The notes: a model not told the origin generated them from the letters alone. DNA of 46,359 bases from Clostridia bacterium (GCA_017469545.1 JAFUGE010000016.1:1-46359); one strand, 5' to 3'; positions 16,277 through 24,490 are shown, counted from the stretch's first letter. Program-made: numbers and translations.

Positions 16277-17752
16277 ATGAAGAAAACATCAATTAATAAA
16301 AAGTTGTTCTACTCTATCAATTGCTTAATTATTTTAGTCATATTTTTCATATGGATTATCAACACGCTAATCCTGCGCCGATACTACTTTTTAGAGAAAA
16401 AGCAATCATTAGTGAAAATATTTGACACCATCAACACCTACTGCACTTCTGAAAATGTTAATGCAAATCTAGAGCAAAAACTTGAGACTTTAGACTCCAG
16501 CAAAAATATTGACATTGTTATTCGAAATGGCATGGATGTCACAATATACACTACTTCCAAGGATTTCTCCAGAAACAGAATGCTTTTCCCAAACAATGAA
16601 GGAGCAGAATTCAAAGAAGAAAGCATCGAAGATAAATTCAAAAGCGGAGAAAATTATGGCATAGAAGTGCTTTCTGACGCTAGATTGGAAAAAGACTTTA
16701 TCAATCTTTTTGGAAAACTAGATAACGGATACCTTGTATTTATCAGGTCCCCTATCGAGTCTATTGAGGAAAGCGTCAGCATATCTAACCGTTTCTTGAT
16801 ATTCATAGGGCTACTTTCTATTGTTATCAGCAGCATTTGTGCCTTCATTATATCAAGACACCTTACAAGGCCGCTTACGGAGCTTGATACAATTGCTCAA
16901 AAGATGTCAAACCTAGACTTCTCACAAAAATATACGGTTACCACACGAGACGAAATTGGAACACTGGGCATCAGTATCAATCGATTATCGGATAACTTAG
17001 AAAAAACAATACAAGACTTAAAAGAAACAAACATGGAACTTGAAAAAGACATTGAGGAAACATCGAAAATAAGCGAAATGAGAAGTCAATTCGTATCAGA
17101 TGTTTCGCATGAATTAAAAACGCCAATTGCGCTTATTCAGGGCTATGCAGAGGGATTGGTTGACAACGTCATTTCAAGTGACGAAGATAAAAAATATTAT
17201 GCCGAAGTAATTTTAGACGAAGCCAACAAAATGAGCGAACTGACAAAAGACTTACTCGATTTATCAAAACTAGAATATGGCAAAAACGAATTGCACATAG
17301 AAGAATTTGATATTACAGAAATGGTGCAAACATTCCTAAAGAAGAATGATATTCTATTCACAGAAAAAGATATATCTGTAGATTTTCAACCGGAAAAAGA
17401 ATTGCTTGTAAGCGGAGACGTCTTTAGAATAGAACAAGTTTTAACCAACTATATTACCAATGCTATTAAAAATGTCGACGAAAACAAAAAGATTAAGGTA
17501 TCTATCACGGAAAAAGATAATCTTGTTAGAGTTGGCGTGTTCAATACAGGCGTGCAACTAAGTGACGAAGACAGAATGAGAATCTGGAAGAGATTTTACA
17601 AGCTAGATATTTCTAGAAGCAGAGAACAAGGCGGCACAGGGCTTGGACTATCCGTAGTCAAAGCAATCATGACCCAACATCACACAGCCTGTGGCGTAGA
17701 CAACGTAGACGGCGGTGTAGAATTCTGGTTTGAATTAGAAAAAAGTAAATAA
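16277..17752 (+). CDS. Membrane sensor histidine kinase
   Basis: 491 residues from ATG 16277, which has AAAGGTGAGG just before it; a TTG at 16256 inside the regulator gene is less likely. Membrane helices at about 13-33 and 173-193 flank an extracellular sensor of about 140 residues. A HAMP domain (194-246) and a short coiled coil lead to the HisKA box with His278 (SDVSHELKTPIALIQGYAEG), N box NYITNAIKNV and G box GGTGLGLSVVKAI. It phosphorylates the adjacent regulator. The signal is unknown. Confidence 0.96.
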   Translation: MKKTSINKKLFYSINCLIILVIFFIWIINTLILRRYYFLEKKQSLVKIFDTINTYCTSENVNANLEQKLETLDSSKNIDIVIRNGMDVTIYTTSKDFSRNRMLFPNNEGAEFKEESIEDKFKSGENYGIEVLSDARLEKDFINLFGKLDNGYLVFIRSPIESIEESVSISNRFLIFIGLLSIVISSICAFIISRHLTRPLTELDTIAQKMSNLDFSQKYTVTTRDEIGTLGISINRLSDNLEKTIQDLKETNMELEKDIEETSKISEMRSQFVSDVSHELKTPIALIQGYAEGLVDNVISSDEDKKYYAEVILDEANKMSELTKDLLDLSKLEYGKNELHIEEFDITEMVQTFLKKNDILFTEKDISVDFQPEKELLVSGDVFRIEQVLTNYITNAIKNVDENKKIKVSITEKDNLVRVGVFNTGVQLSDEDRMRIWKRFYKLDISRSREQGGTGLGLSVVKAIMTQHHTACGVDNVDGGVEFWFELEKSK

Positions 17753-17769
17753 CCAATATCCAACGGGGC

Positions 17770-17833
17770 TATCCAACGGGGACGGAGGAAAATGGATAAG
17801 TTTTTATCCATTTTCCTCCGTCCCCGTTGGATA
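17770..17833. repeat. 30-bp perfect inverted repeat with 4-nt loop
   Basis: Left arm 17770-17799 starts TATCCAACGGGGACGGAGG; right arm 17804-17833 is its exact reverse complement; loop GTTT. A partial direct copy of the arm start (ATCCAACGGGG) lies just before it at about 17757-17768. There is no T-run after it. It sits between the convergent kinase and thioredoxin genes. Confidence 0.9.
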
Positions 17834-17854
17834 CTCCCCTTTAGTTAGGTAAAA

Positions 17855-17914
17855 AAATGTATTAACAAATTTCGCGTAAAGGGGGAACCTAAATTCGAAT
17901 TTGTTAATACATTT
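17855..17914. repeat. 17-bp inverted repeat with competing stems
   Basis: AAATGTATTAACAAATT (17855-17871) is repeated inverted at 17898-17914. The loop contains TAAAGGGG (17877-17884), which pairs with CCCCTTTA (17836-17843) outside, and ACCTAA, which pairs with TTAGGT (17845-17850). These pairings cannot all form together. No gene lies in 17753-17987. Confidence 0.75.
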
Positions 17915-17987
17915 AATAAGAACTACCAATTATTATTCTAGTGTATGTTTGTGTCCATTGTGTGAATAAAATGTAAATGATTGGAGA

Positions 17988-18308
17988 CTATTTCAATTCT
18001 TCAATAATTTCCATTAACGCTGCTTCGCTAATCATTCCCACTTGTCTTTCCACTTCTTCTCCGTTTTTAAAGAAAATAATCGTCGGCATTGCCTGAATTC
18101 CATATCGCATTTTCGTCTCGTTGCTCTCTTCCACATTCACTTTATAAAATTCCACTTCTCCGTTATATTTCTTCTCCACATCCGTCAAGATGTCGGAAAA
18201 CTCCTGGCAAGGCAAGCACCACTCCGCAAAAAAGTCCACAATCACTAATTGATCTCCATGCTGCAAAACTTCCTCATTAATTCTATGATTTTCAATATAA
18301 TGTATCAT
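17988..18308 (-). CDS. Thioredoxin-like protein (WCLPC active site)
   Basis: 106 residues with the thioredoxin fold: VIVDFFAEWCLPCQEF carries the redox pair, and the cis-Pro loop is AMPTIIFF. The usual WCGPC has become WCLPC, which should shift the redox potential. It is cytosolic. Own promoter at 18330-18358 and GGAGG ribosome site. No thioredoxin reductase is nearby. Confidence 0.92.
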   Translation of the reverse strand: MIHYIENHRINEEVLQHGDQLVIVDFFAEWCLPCQEFSDILTDVEKKYNGEVEFYKVNVEESNETKMRYGIQAMPTIIFFKNGEEVERQVGMISEAALMEIIEELK

Positions 18309-18329
18309 TTCTAGCCTCCTAACAAAAAT

Positions 18330-18358
18330 ATTATAATCTTTCTCTCATAAATTGTCTA
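18330..18358 (-). promoter_or_regulatory. Promoter of the thioredoxin gene
   Basis: Minus-strand TAGACA (18353-18358), 17 bases, TATAAT (18330-18335). Its -35 box overlaps the end of the asnB-like gene. Confidence 0.7.
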
Positions 18359-19589
18359 TATATTTTGCACTCGATACTCCTCCAACCACATATTGATTTG
18401 AATCAAATACATCACCGTATCGATATCCAAAGAGTCCTCCATTTTTAATGCCACATCACGGTCAATCAAATCTAAAATTGGCGAATCGATATACTGAATG
18501 ATTTCTGAAAAAATACTTCTGATACTCGTCTCTTCAAGCACATAGTCCCTCTTAGGAAGTACGATTGGATAGCCAAAGCGACTTGCAATTTTATCGACGC
18601 AGTTAAAATCCATTACTTCTTTTTCTCTACTTTTTTGAAACGTATAAAACTCTTCCAAATCTATTTTCAAATGAGGCGACAGCAGCTTTTTTCTCGTCTC
18701 AAAATCACTCTTCCAAGGCATCATATTTTTCTGAAAATCCTGAAGCGTAAAGCCCTCTCCTGCCTTCTCACATCCCTTCACGATCATTACCTCTTCTAAC
18801 AAACGAGACGGCGCATCTTTGGCCTTCACAATATTTCGTATCTCTCCCTCCGTCAACACAATCTGCTTATCTACCGTTTTCACAATAGGATAAGGAAATG
18901 ATTCAATCGCTGAGCCATGATATTTTTCCCTCCTCATTTTATTCGGAGTATATATCAAATATTCGCTCGCCCCCAACTCTTGAACATCTTTCAAAATCGG
19001 CTTGGTTTCTAGCGAAATAATCCCCTTTAAAAACATACTAGCAATTCCATATTCCGTGATCAATGCCTTCATTTCAGGAAATTGCAAAATAGATTTTATT
19101 TCAGAAGCAAAAATAAAATTACTTTCCAGTGTCGTATAAAACAGAGGCTTTGCGCCCAGTGGGTCCCTCGCAAGATACAGCATTTGCCTCGTCTTATTCC
19201 AAATTGCAAACGAAAACACGCCTTTCAATTTCTCCACAAAATGCTCTTGAAATTGATCAAATAACTTTAATACAACTTCCTCGTCCTCCTTTGTTTCGAC
19301 TTCTACTTGTACTTCTTTCAGTTCTTTGATTAACTCTTCTTTGTTCATTAATTCTCCATCCCAAACAATCATATACTCCTCGTCGCCGTGCTTCGTACGT
19401 CATTGCTTTTTTCTTTGCCTCCATATTTTTCACGCTTCTACATCGATACCCAATATGCGTATATCTATCGTCATAATACGCTTCAATATCTACTCCCCTT
19501 TTTAAAATCGCTTCCGTCATATTCTTCATAACCAATTCCGTATTTTCTCGCCTATATGTATAGTTGGTAAAACCCGCAAATCCGCTCAT
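18356..19589 (-). CDS. Degenerate asparagine-synthetase-like protein, +1 frameshift at CGG
   Basis: The start (ATG 19589, after GAGAGGAG) gives MSGFAGFTNYTY, the Ntn glutaminase start of AsnB but with Ser in place of catalytic Cys2. Codon 68 is CGG (19386-19388). Skipping its C turns an unrelated frame into GDEEYMIVWDGELMNKEEL, the next AsnB block, followed by FVEKLKGVFSFAIWN and YLARDPLGAKPLFY. The joined product is about 410 residues. The synthetase half lacks the SGGxDS ATP loop and is short, although the end (YLIQINMWLEEY) still resembles AsnB. It probably no longer makes asparagine; it may be a regulatory or structural relative, or a decaying gene. Confidence 0.7.
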
Positions 19590-19699
19590 TCCATCCTCTC
19601 CTCTCACCATAGATATATGCAAGGAGTAGCATTTTGGTTAATCTTGCATACCATGATATTGGAGTGAAAACTCTAATTTATGTATAAAGGAATGATTTT

Positions 19700-20143
19700 A
19701 TGGATAACGAACAATATTACCAAGATCAAAAAGAGATCGAGGTAGATGGAATCTTAGCCACTGGCAAGCAATTTGACTTGGATATCATTCTTCCAGAAGA
19801 CGACCGCGAAGTTATTTATGGTACTGTAAAAGACCGTCATGGCCGTCCTATCGAAGATGCCGTTGTAAAATTAGTGGAAGTAATCAGAATGCATGGAAGA
19901 GAATTTAGAGCCCCTATTTCTCACACGTTTACTGACAAAGAAGGAGACTTCACTTTCGGGCCTCTATGTCCAAACAGAAAATACGAGATTATTATCTGGG
20001 CAAATGATGTCAAGCACAAAAAAATGTGTGTAAGACCGGAAAAAGATGTTGACTGCTTAAAGGGCGTTCTTATGCCAAAATGTGACTTGAAAGACGATAA
20101 GCCAGATAAAGACGAAAAAGAAGAAGACAAAGAAGAGAAATAA
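19700..20143 (+). CDS. Carboxypeptidase-regulatory-like domain protein
   Basis: 147 residues without a signal peptide. Residues about 38-120 form a beta-sandwich of the carboxypeptidase-regulatory type: VIYGTVKDRHGRPIEDAVVK then a GDFTFGPLCPNRKYEI turn. The tail after residue 125 is a charged low-complexity run (DDKPDKDEKEEDKEEK). AAAGGAA precedes ATG. Such cytosolic single-domain proteins occur widely in Clostridia and have no fixed role. It is followed by a dispersed repeat and then murI. Confidence 0.75.
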   Translation: MDNEQYYQDQKEIEVDGILATGKQFDLDIILPEDDREVIYGTVKDRHGRPIEDAVVKLVEVIRMHGREFRAPISHTFTDKEGDFTFGPLCPNRKYEIIIWANDVKHKKMCVRPEKDVDCLKGVLMPKCDLKDDKPDKDEKEEDKEEK

Positions 20144-20150
20144 CCTATCT

Positions 20151-20171
20151 GGGCAGCGTATGACGCTGCCC
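20151..20171. repeat. Decayed dispersed repeat, copy 8
   Basis: GGGCAGCGTATGACGCTGCC, palindrome core kept, ends lost; followed by a T-rich stretch and may terminate the 19700 gene. Confidence 0.75.
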
Positions 20172-20200
20172 ATTTATAATATATTTTTCATATTTTATAC

Positions 20201-20228
20201 TAGACAATCATTTTTATTCATATATAAT
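20201..20228 (+). promoter_or_regulatory. Promoter of murI
   Basis: TAGACA (20201-20206), 16 bases, TATAAT (20223-20228). Confidence 0.65.
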
Positions 20229-20248
20229 GATTATGAGAGGTGATTCAT

Positions 20249-21031
20249 TTGGATAATAGGCCAATCGGCATATTCGATTCTGGAGTTGGCGGACTAACGG
20301 TATTAAAAGAATACCTAAAAGAACTGCCAAACGAAAATTACATATACTTCGGCGACACGGCCAGACTTCCTTATGGCTCAAAGTCGAAAAATACCATCGT
20401 AGAATTTTCAAAACAAATTACAGAGTTTTTAATATCGCAAAACGTAAAATTAATTGTAATCGCGTGTGGAACGGCAAGCGCCATCGCATATCAAGACTTA
20501 GTAAAATCTTTTGATTTGCCAATCATTGATATTATCTCGCCTACAGCAAAAGCAGTCAAAGATAGCTCTATCGGCGTCATTGCAACCAAAGCAACCATCA
20601 AAAGTCAGGCATGGGAAAACGAAATACATCAATATTCTCCGCATACCAAAATACATTCTATCGCTTGTCCTCTCTTTGTTCCCATTGTTGAGGAAGGCTT
20701 CGCTGATTCAGAAATAGCAAAACTCGCCGTAAAAGAGTATTTATCCGCGTTTGAAAAATCTGACATTACTTCATTGATATTGGGATGCACGCACTACCCC
20801 ATCTTAAAAAATACAATTCAAACACAGTTAGGCGAAAAAATAAAACTAATGAATGCGGGGCACTACTCTGCACTTTATGCCAAAGAATACTTAGAGCAAA
20901 ATAACCTTCTGGCGGAAAACACGGGAGAGTTATCCTTCTACTCGAGCGACGACGGAAACTATTTTAAAGAAATAGCAAAAAATTTCTTCCCTGTGATTGA
21001 AAATTATAACGTTCAAAAATGTATGCTTTAA
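20249..21031 (+). CDS. murI: Glutamate racemase
   Basis: Converts L- to D-glutamate for peptidoglycan. The likely start is TTG at 20249 (MDNRPIGIFDSGVGGLTVLK), because AGAGGTGA lies just upstream and overlaps a possible GTG at 20240. Both catalytic cysteines are present: VIACGTASA and LGCTHYPIL. Length of 260 residues is normal. Monocistronic with its own promoter. Confidence 0.96.
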   Translation: MDNRPIGIFDSGVGGLTVLKEYLKELPNENYIYFGDTARLPYGSKSKNTIVEFSKQITEFLISQNVKLIVIACGTASAIAYQDLVKSFDLPIIDIISPTAKAVKDSSIGVIATKATIKSQAWENEIHQYSPHTKIHSIACPLFVPIVEEGFADSEIAKLAVKEYLSAFEKSDITSLILGCTHYPILKNTIQTQLGEKIKLMNAGHYSALYAKEYLEQNNLLAENTGELSFYSSDDGNYFKEIAKNFFPVIENYNVQKCML

Positions 21032-21043
21032 AGGTAGGAATTA

Positions 21044-21072
21044 TTGCTTTCATTAGCGAAAAATGGTATAAT
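21044..21072 (+). promoter_or_regulatory. Promoter of the 21111 pilin-like gene
   Basis: TTGCTT (21044-21049), 17 bases, TATAAT (21067-21072). Confidence 0.7.
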
Positions 21073-21110
21073 ATAAGTAATATCTGTGAATTTTGAAAGG
21101 GGAAATACAT

Positions 21111-21566
21111 ATGAAGAAAGAAAATGGTGTTACACTTGCTTCTGTCGTTATTACAGTAATTGTCATAATCTTAATCTCCTCTACTAGCATTATTGTGGGA
21201 AATAGATTGATTCTAGAAGCGAAAGAGCAAAAACAACAAGAGAATTACCAAACAGTTTTAGATGCAGTAAGAAGAGAGGCAGCCAAAGCAAGCACAGGCG
21301 GTGTTATTTCGCCTAAAACATATGAATATATTGGAACAAAAGCACCAATTATAGGAAGAGACAGCGACGGTAATCCTGTTGACGCTGGTGAAGACTGGTA
21401 CCTACTAGACCAAAGCGCACTTGAAGAACTAGGCATCAAGAAAGTGCAAAACACATATTTAGCAAATTATAGTTTAGGAGTAGTAATAGATGTCAGTGCT
21501 ACGGAAGACATCGCTGCAGAAATCAATAAATATGTCACCGAGGAAGAGGCTACGCCATCACTTTAA
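21111..21566 (+). CDS. Pilin-like protein with class III-type N-terminus
   Basis: 151 residues from ATG 21111, with AAAGGGGAAA upstream. The basic leader MKKENG is followed by VTLASVVITVIVIILISSTS and a body ending in YLANYSLGVVID, close to the motif of the pilin-like operon at 8252-10781. It has its own promoter and terminator, so it is expressed separately from that operon. The tail is acidic (VTEEEATPSL). Confidence 0.65.
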   Translation: MKKENGVTLASVVITVIVIILISSTSIIVGNRLILEAKEQKQQENYQTVLDAVRREAAKASTGGVISPKTYEYIGTKAPIIGRDSDGNPVDAGEDWYLLDQSALEELGIKKVQNTYLANYSLGVVIDVSATEDIAAEINKYVTEEEATPSL

Positions 21567-21584
21567 CTTTAAAGATATAACAAC

Positions 21585-21611
21585 AAAAAACGCCCAGTTG
21601 GGCGTTTTTTT
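21585..21611. terminator. Bidirectional terminator
   Basis: ACGCCC-AGTT-GGGCGT stem flanked by A-run and T-run on opposite sides; ends the pilin-like gene on plus and the small hydrophobic ORF on minus. Confidence 0.9.
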
Positions 21612-21723
21612 AATGTCGGGTCAGTAGGAACCAGACAAGGAGAAGGAAAATTCCAAACCCCTTGAGAGTGCGCCGGTCGTCAGTGTCGCCAAACAAGAGT
21701 AGTAAGAGAAGTAACCACCACAT
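21610..21723 (-). CDS. Small hydrophobic peptide, 37 residues, strong promoter
   Basis: Minus-strand ORF beginning MWWLLLLLLLFGDTDDRR and ending LLLVWFLLTRH: two hydrophobic stretches around a charged loop. The ribosome site AAAGGAG is 8 bases before ATG. The promoter at 21815-21843 is a perfect consensus, with a leader of about 85 bases rich in GC (GAGCCGGACGGGCCGACCC). Codon 17 is CGG, absent in frame from host-like genes. It may be a toxin-like peptide or a leader/ncRNA that merely contains an ORF. I do not recognise it. Confidence 0.45.
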   Translation of the reverse strand: MWWLLLLLLLFGDTDDRRTLKGFGIFLLLVWFLLTRH

Positions 21724-21814
21724 TTTCCATTCTCCTTTCTGTAGATTTTTCGTAGTTGTAGTAAAAATGGGTCGGCCCGTCCGGCTCGCTTAATCAAAAT
21801 TTCTTTCCAATGAC

Positions 21815-21843
21815 ATTATACAACAGTACTTAATTTATGTCAA
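21815..21843 (-). promoter_or_regulatory. Perfect consensus promoter of the small ORF/RNA
   Basis: Minus-strand TTGACA (21838-21843), exactly 17 bases, TATAAT (21815-21820); transcript would run to the terminator at 21585. Confidence 0.85.
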
Positions 21844-21881
21844 TTACATAGCGGAATTTTATGATTTTTTAAAAAAATCTA

Positions 21882-21910
21882 TTGACAATCAAAAGCACTT
21901 AAGCTATACT
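21882..21910 (+). promoter_or_regulatory. tRNA operon promoter
   Basis: TTGACA (21882-21887), 17 bases, TATACT (21905-21910), 20 bases before tRNA-Met. Confidence 0.85.
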
Positions 21911-21930
21911 TTTATCTGTGGCCGACAAAC

Positions 21931-22007
21931 GGATCTTTAGCTCAGTTGGTTAGAGCAACCGGCTCATAACCGGTCGGTCCGGGGTTCGAGTCCCTGAAGA
22001 TCCACCA
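21931..22007 (+). tRNA. tRNA with CAT anticodon (Met or Ile2)
   Basis: 77 nt with encoded CCA. Acceptor GGATCTT/AAGATCC is fully paired, so it is not the initiator. Anticodon loop CTCATAA gives CAT. Elongator Met is likely; a lysidine-modified Ile tRNA cannot be excluded by eye. Confidence 0.92.
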
Positions 22008-22023
22008 AAAGTGAATATAATAT

Positions 22024-22108
<85 letters not shown>

Positions 22109-22110
22109 AA

Positions 22111-22137
22111 AAAAGATCGTACAATGTACGATCTTTT
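22111..22137. terminator. Terminator after tRNA-Tyr
   Basis: AAAAGATCGTAC-AAT-GTACGATCTTTT then more T; it can also serve the convergent minus-strand gene. Confidence 0.9.
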
Positions 22138-22656
22138 TTAATAGATTTTGATACTATCAATTACCTTATTAATTTGTTTTTCGTTCTTCTTCATTCCCTC
22201 TTCTGTTCCTCGGATAGTAATGGTAATTTCTCGATTAGACACAGGAATTAGCACAGCCGTTTCGCATTCTGTATTGCCCTTTTTTGTTTCTTTGAAAGAT
22301 ACTTTCTGCGCTTTCGTTTTATTTCCATTTATCATAATCGTTTCGTCACTTAGTACTTCATACGTCGCCTCTTCATTAAACACTTTCAAAAGATTAATAT
22401 ATCCTTCCCCTAGCTCCGAAACGCTTTTGCTATATCCTTCCGTGTTTTCCCTTGCAATAACGTTGATTTCCACACTACCATTAGAATTTCTAAGCGTAAT
22501 CAGTGTACTCTCATTATATTTCTCTTCCCATCTAGCACTATATTTAAACGAAAATCTAAATTCCGTATTTCGATACATGATCGTCCTTGTTTGCCACAAA
22601 AAAATAAATAAGGCTACTGCAACAAGCGCAATAATGACATAAATTGCCTTTTTCAT
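22138..22656 (-). CDS. Membrane-anchored or secreted hypothetical protein
   Basis: 172 residues. Residues 1-22 are a signal peptide or anchor (MKKAIYVIIALVAVALFIFL). The rest looks like a PsbP/DUF1795-type alpha-beta fold: FRFSFKYSARWEEKY, two strands with ITLRNSNGSVEINVIAREN, and a final helix EEGMKKNEKQINKVIDSIKI. No lipobox cysteine. The promoter (22686-22713) overlaps that of the divergent rqcH. Function unknown. Confidence 0.75.
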   Translation of the reverse strand: MKKAIYVIIALVAVALFIFLWQTRTIMYRNTEFRFSFKYSARWEEKYNESTLITLRNSNGSVEINVIARENTEGYSKSVSELGEGYINLLKVFNEEATYEVLSDETIMINGNKTKAQKVSFKETKKGNTECETAVLIPVSNREITITIRGTEEGMKKNEKQINKVIDSIKIY

Positions 22657-22685
22657 ATATTTTCCTCCCCTACCAATATGCCTCT

Positions 22686-22713
22686 ATTATATCACTTTTT
22701 TAGTAATTGTAAA
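22686..22713 (-). promoter_or_regulatory. Promoter of the 22138 gene
   Basis: Minus-strand TTTACA (22708-22713), 16 bases, TATAAT (22686-22691). Its -35 box shares bases with the -35 box of the divergent rqcH promoter. Confidence 0.7.
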
Positions 22714-22735
22714 TTCCCATATTTTCGTGTATAAT
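22707..22735 (+). promoter_or_regulatory. Promoter of rqcH
   Basis: TTGTAA (22707-22712), 17 bases, TATAAT (22730-22735). Confidence 0.7.
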
Positions 22736-22758
22736 ACCACTGAAAAGGAGAGATTTTT

Positions 22759-24447
22759 ATGGCATTTGATGGAATTGTGACAAAAGCTATTGTCAGTGAA
22801 TTAAATAAAAATATAATCGACGCACGTGTGGAAAAGATAAATATGCCCAATAAACAGGAAATTGTGATAAGCCTACACTCTACCCAAGGAAAACTTAAAT
22901 TGCTCATTTCTGCCAATCCTAGTCGCGCTAGAGTACATTTTAGTCAATACGAAAGAGAAAATCCGATTAAGGCATTTCAATTTTGCATGGTACTTAGAAA
23001 ATATTTACAAGGAAATAAGGTTGTAAGTGTTACCCAAAATGAGTTAGATAGAATTATCATTTTTACCTTCGAAGGCCTTGACGATTTTGGTGATAAAAGA
23101 AAAATTCATTTGATTGTAGAATTAATGGGAAAACATAGTAACATCATTCTTACTAATAATGATAACAAAATCATTGACAGTCTAAAGCATGTAGACGCTG
23201 AAATGAGCTCTCTTAGAGAGATTTTGCCAGCAAGAGAATATGACTTCCCACAAAATCAAGAAAGAGAAAATTTTATTGGGATGTCTCTTCAAGATTTTGC
23301 CATGGCAATTCAAAACGCTCTTTTAAGGCCAGCAAGTGATACTTTCACTTTTAGCCAAAGATTAGCCAATGAATTTACTGGTTTTAGCAGAACCTTCACC
23401 AACAGTCTTTGCGACTATTTGCATATTTCTGAAGATATCACCAAAAACAACATTACCGATTTATACTCTAATCTCAATATTTTAATGTACAACATTCAAG
23501 AGGGATTAGCAAATTTAATAGAAATTGGCAATGACTATCACTTCGACCTATCGCTCTACTCCACGAATAGTCAGACAACTATGCCTATTTCAGACTTTTT
23601 AGATAACTTTTATCACGAAAAAGAAATAGCAGAAAATTTAAATAATAAAAAGGCGGAATTGCAGCGAGAAGTGTCCACACAACTAACAAAATACACCAAA
23701 AATTTAGAGAGAGTAAATGAAATCATTACCGAAGCTGAAAACGCTGAAAAATACAAGCAATATGGCGAATTAATTACAAGCAATATTTATCGTATGAAGC
23801 AAGGCATGAAGGAAATAGAAGTTGAAAATTTCTACGATAACAATCATCCAGTTGTTATTCGTTTAAATGAAAGCTATTCCCCTTCTAGAAACGCTCAACA
23901 TTATTTTAAAAAATATGCTAAACTAAAAAGTGCACTAAATCATGCCGCTTCGCAAAAAGAAGATTATGAAAAAAATATTGACTACCTAGAAACAGTGCGT
24001 TATCAAATTAACGAGTGCAGTCAGATAGAAGATTTAGAAGAAATAAAAAGCGAGCTTATCGCGCAAGGAATTGTCAAGCAATCTATTTCTAACAAAAAGA
24101 AGATTCAATCCACCCCTACTCAATTTTTAACATACGAAAAAGACGGCATTGAGATTTTGGTGGGCAAAAACAATACGCAAAACGATAAACTGACTTTTAA
24201 AATCGCCAACAAAACAGATACTTGGCTACATACGAAGGACATTCACGGAAGCCATGTGATTATAAGAAGTAGCGAAATTCCTGACGAAGTCTTACTTTAC
24301 GCCGCAGAACTTGCCAGCAAACATAGTCAGGCAAAAGCCCAAGGCAAAGTCTCTGTCGATTACACTCTAGTAAAAAACGTCAAAAAAATTCCAGGCGCCA
24401 AACCTGGAATGGTAACTTATACAAATTATAAAACAATTGTGGTTTAA
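22759..24447 (+). CDS. rqcH: NFACT protein RqcH (ribosome quality control)
   Basis: 562 residues. RqcH binds stalled 50S subunits carrying peptidyl-tRNA and adds C-terminal alanine tails that mark the product for degradation. The NFACT-N domain starts MAFDGIVTKAIVSELNKNII, and the functional Asp97-Arg98 pair (NELDRI) is at its expected position. A coiled coil spans about 295-425. The NFACT-R domain (about 455-562) contains DTWLHTKDIHGSHVIIR. AAAAGGAG precedes ATG. Its presence shows an active rescue pathway for stalled ribosomes, of interest because of the CGG frameshift sites in this window. Confidence 0.93.
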   Translation: MAFDGIVTKAIVSELNKNIIDARVEKINMPNKQEIVISLHSTQGKLKLLISANPSRARVHFSQYERENPIKAFQFCMVLRKYLQGNKVVSVTQNELDRIIIFTFEGLDDFGDKRKIHLIVELMGKHSNIILTNNDNKIIDSLKHVDAEMSSLREILPAREYDFPQNQERENFIGMSLQDFAMAIQNALLRPASDTFTFSQRLANEFTGFSRTFTNSLCDYLHISEDITKNNITDLYSNLNILMYNIQEGLANLIEIGNDYHFDLSLYSTNSQTTMPISDFLDNFYHEKEIAENLNNKKAELQREVSTQLTKYTKNLERVNEIITEAENAEKYKQYGELITSNIYRMKQGMKEIEVENFYDNNHPVVIRLNESYSPSRNAQHYFKKYAKLKSALNHAASQKEDYEKNIDYLETVRYQINECSQIEDLEEIKSELIAQGIVKQSISNKKKIQSTPTQFLTYEKDGIEILVGKNNTQNDKLTFKIANKTDTWLHTKDIHGSHVIIRSSEIPDEVLLYAAELASKHSQAKAQGKVSVDYTLVKNVKKIPGAKPGMVTYTNYKTIVV

Positions 24448-24464
24448 CGATATATGCATTCACA

Positions 24465-24490
24465 CGGGCAGCGTATCACGCTGCCCCTAC
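24465..24490. repeat. Dispersed palindromic repeat, copy 9
   Basis: CGGGCAGCG...CGCTGCCCCTAC, reverse orientation. It fills the gap between the convergent rqcH and ORF6N genes and touches the ORF6N stop. Confidence 0.9.

Noticed and set aside
7800-19405. CGTACG as the common cause of the recD2 and asnB-like frameshifts (for example a modified-base sequencing error)
   Set aside because: Both sites are near CGTACG, but spoIVA is not, while all three have CGG in frame. Read-level error still needs excluding.
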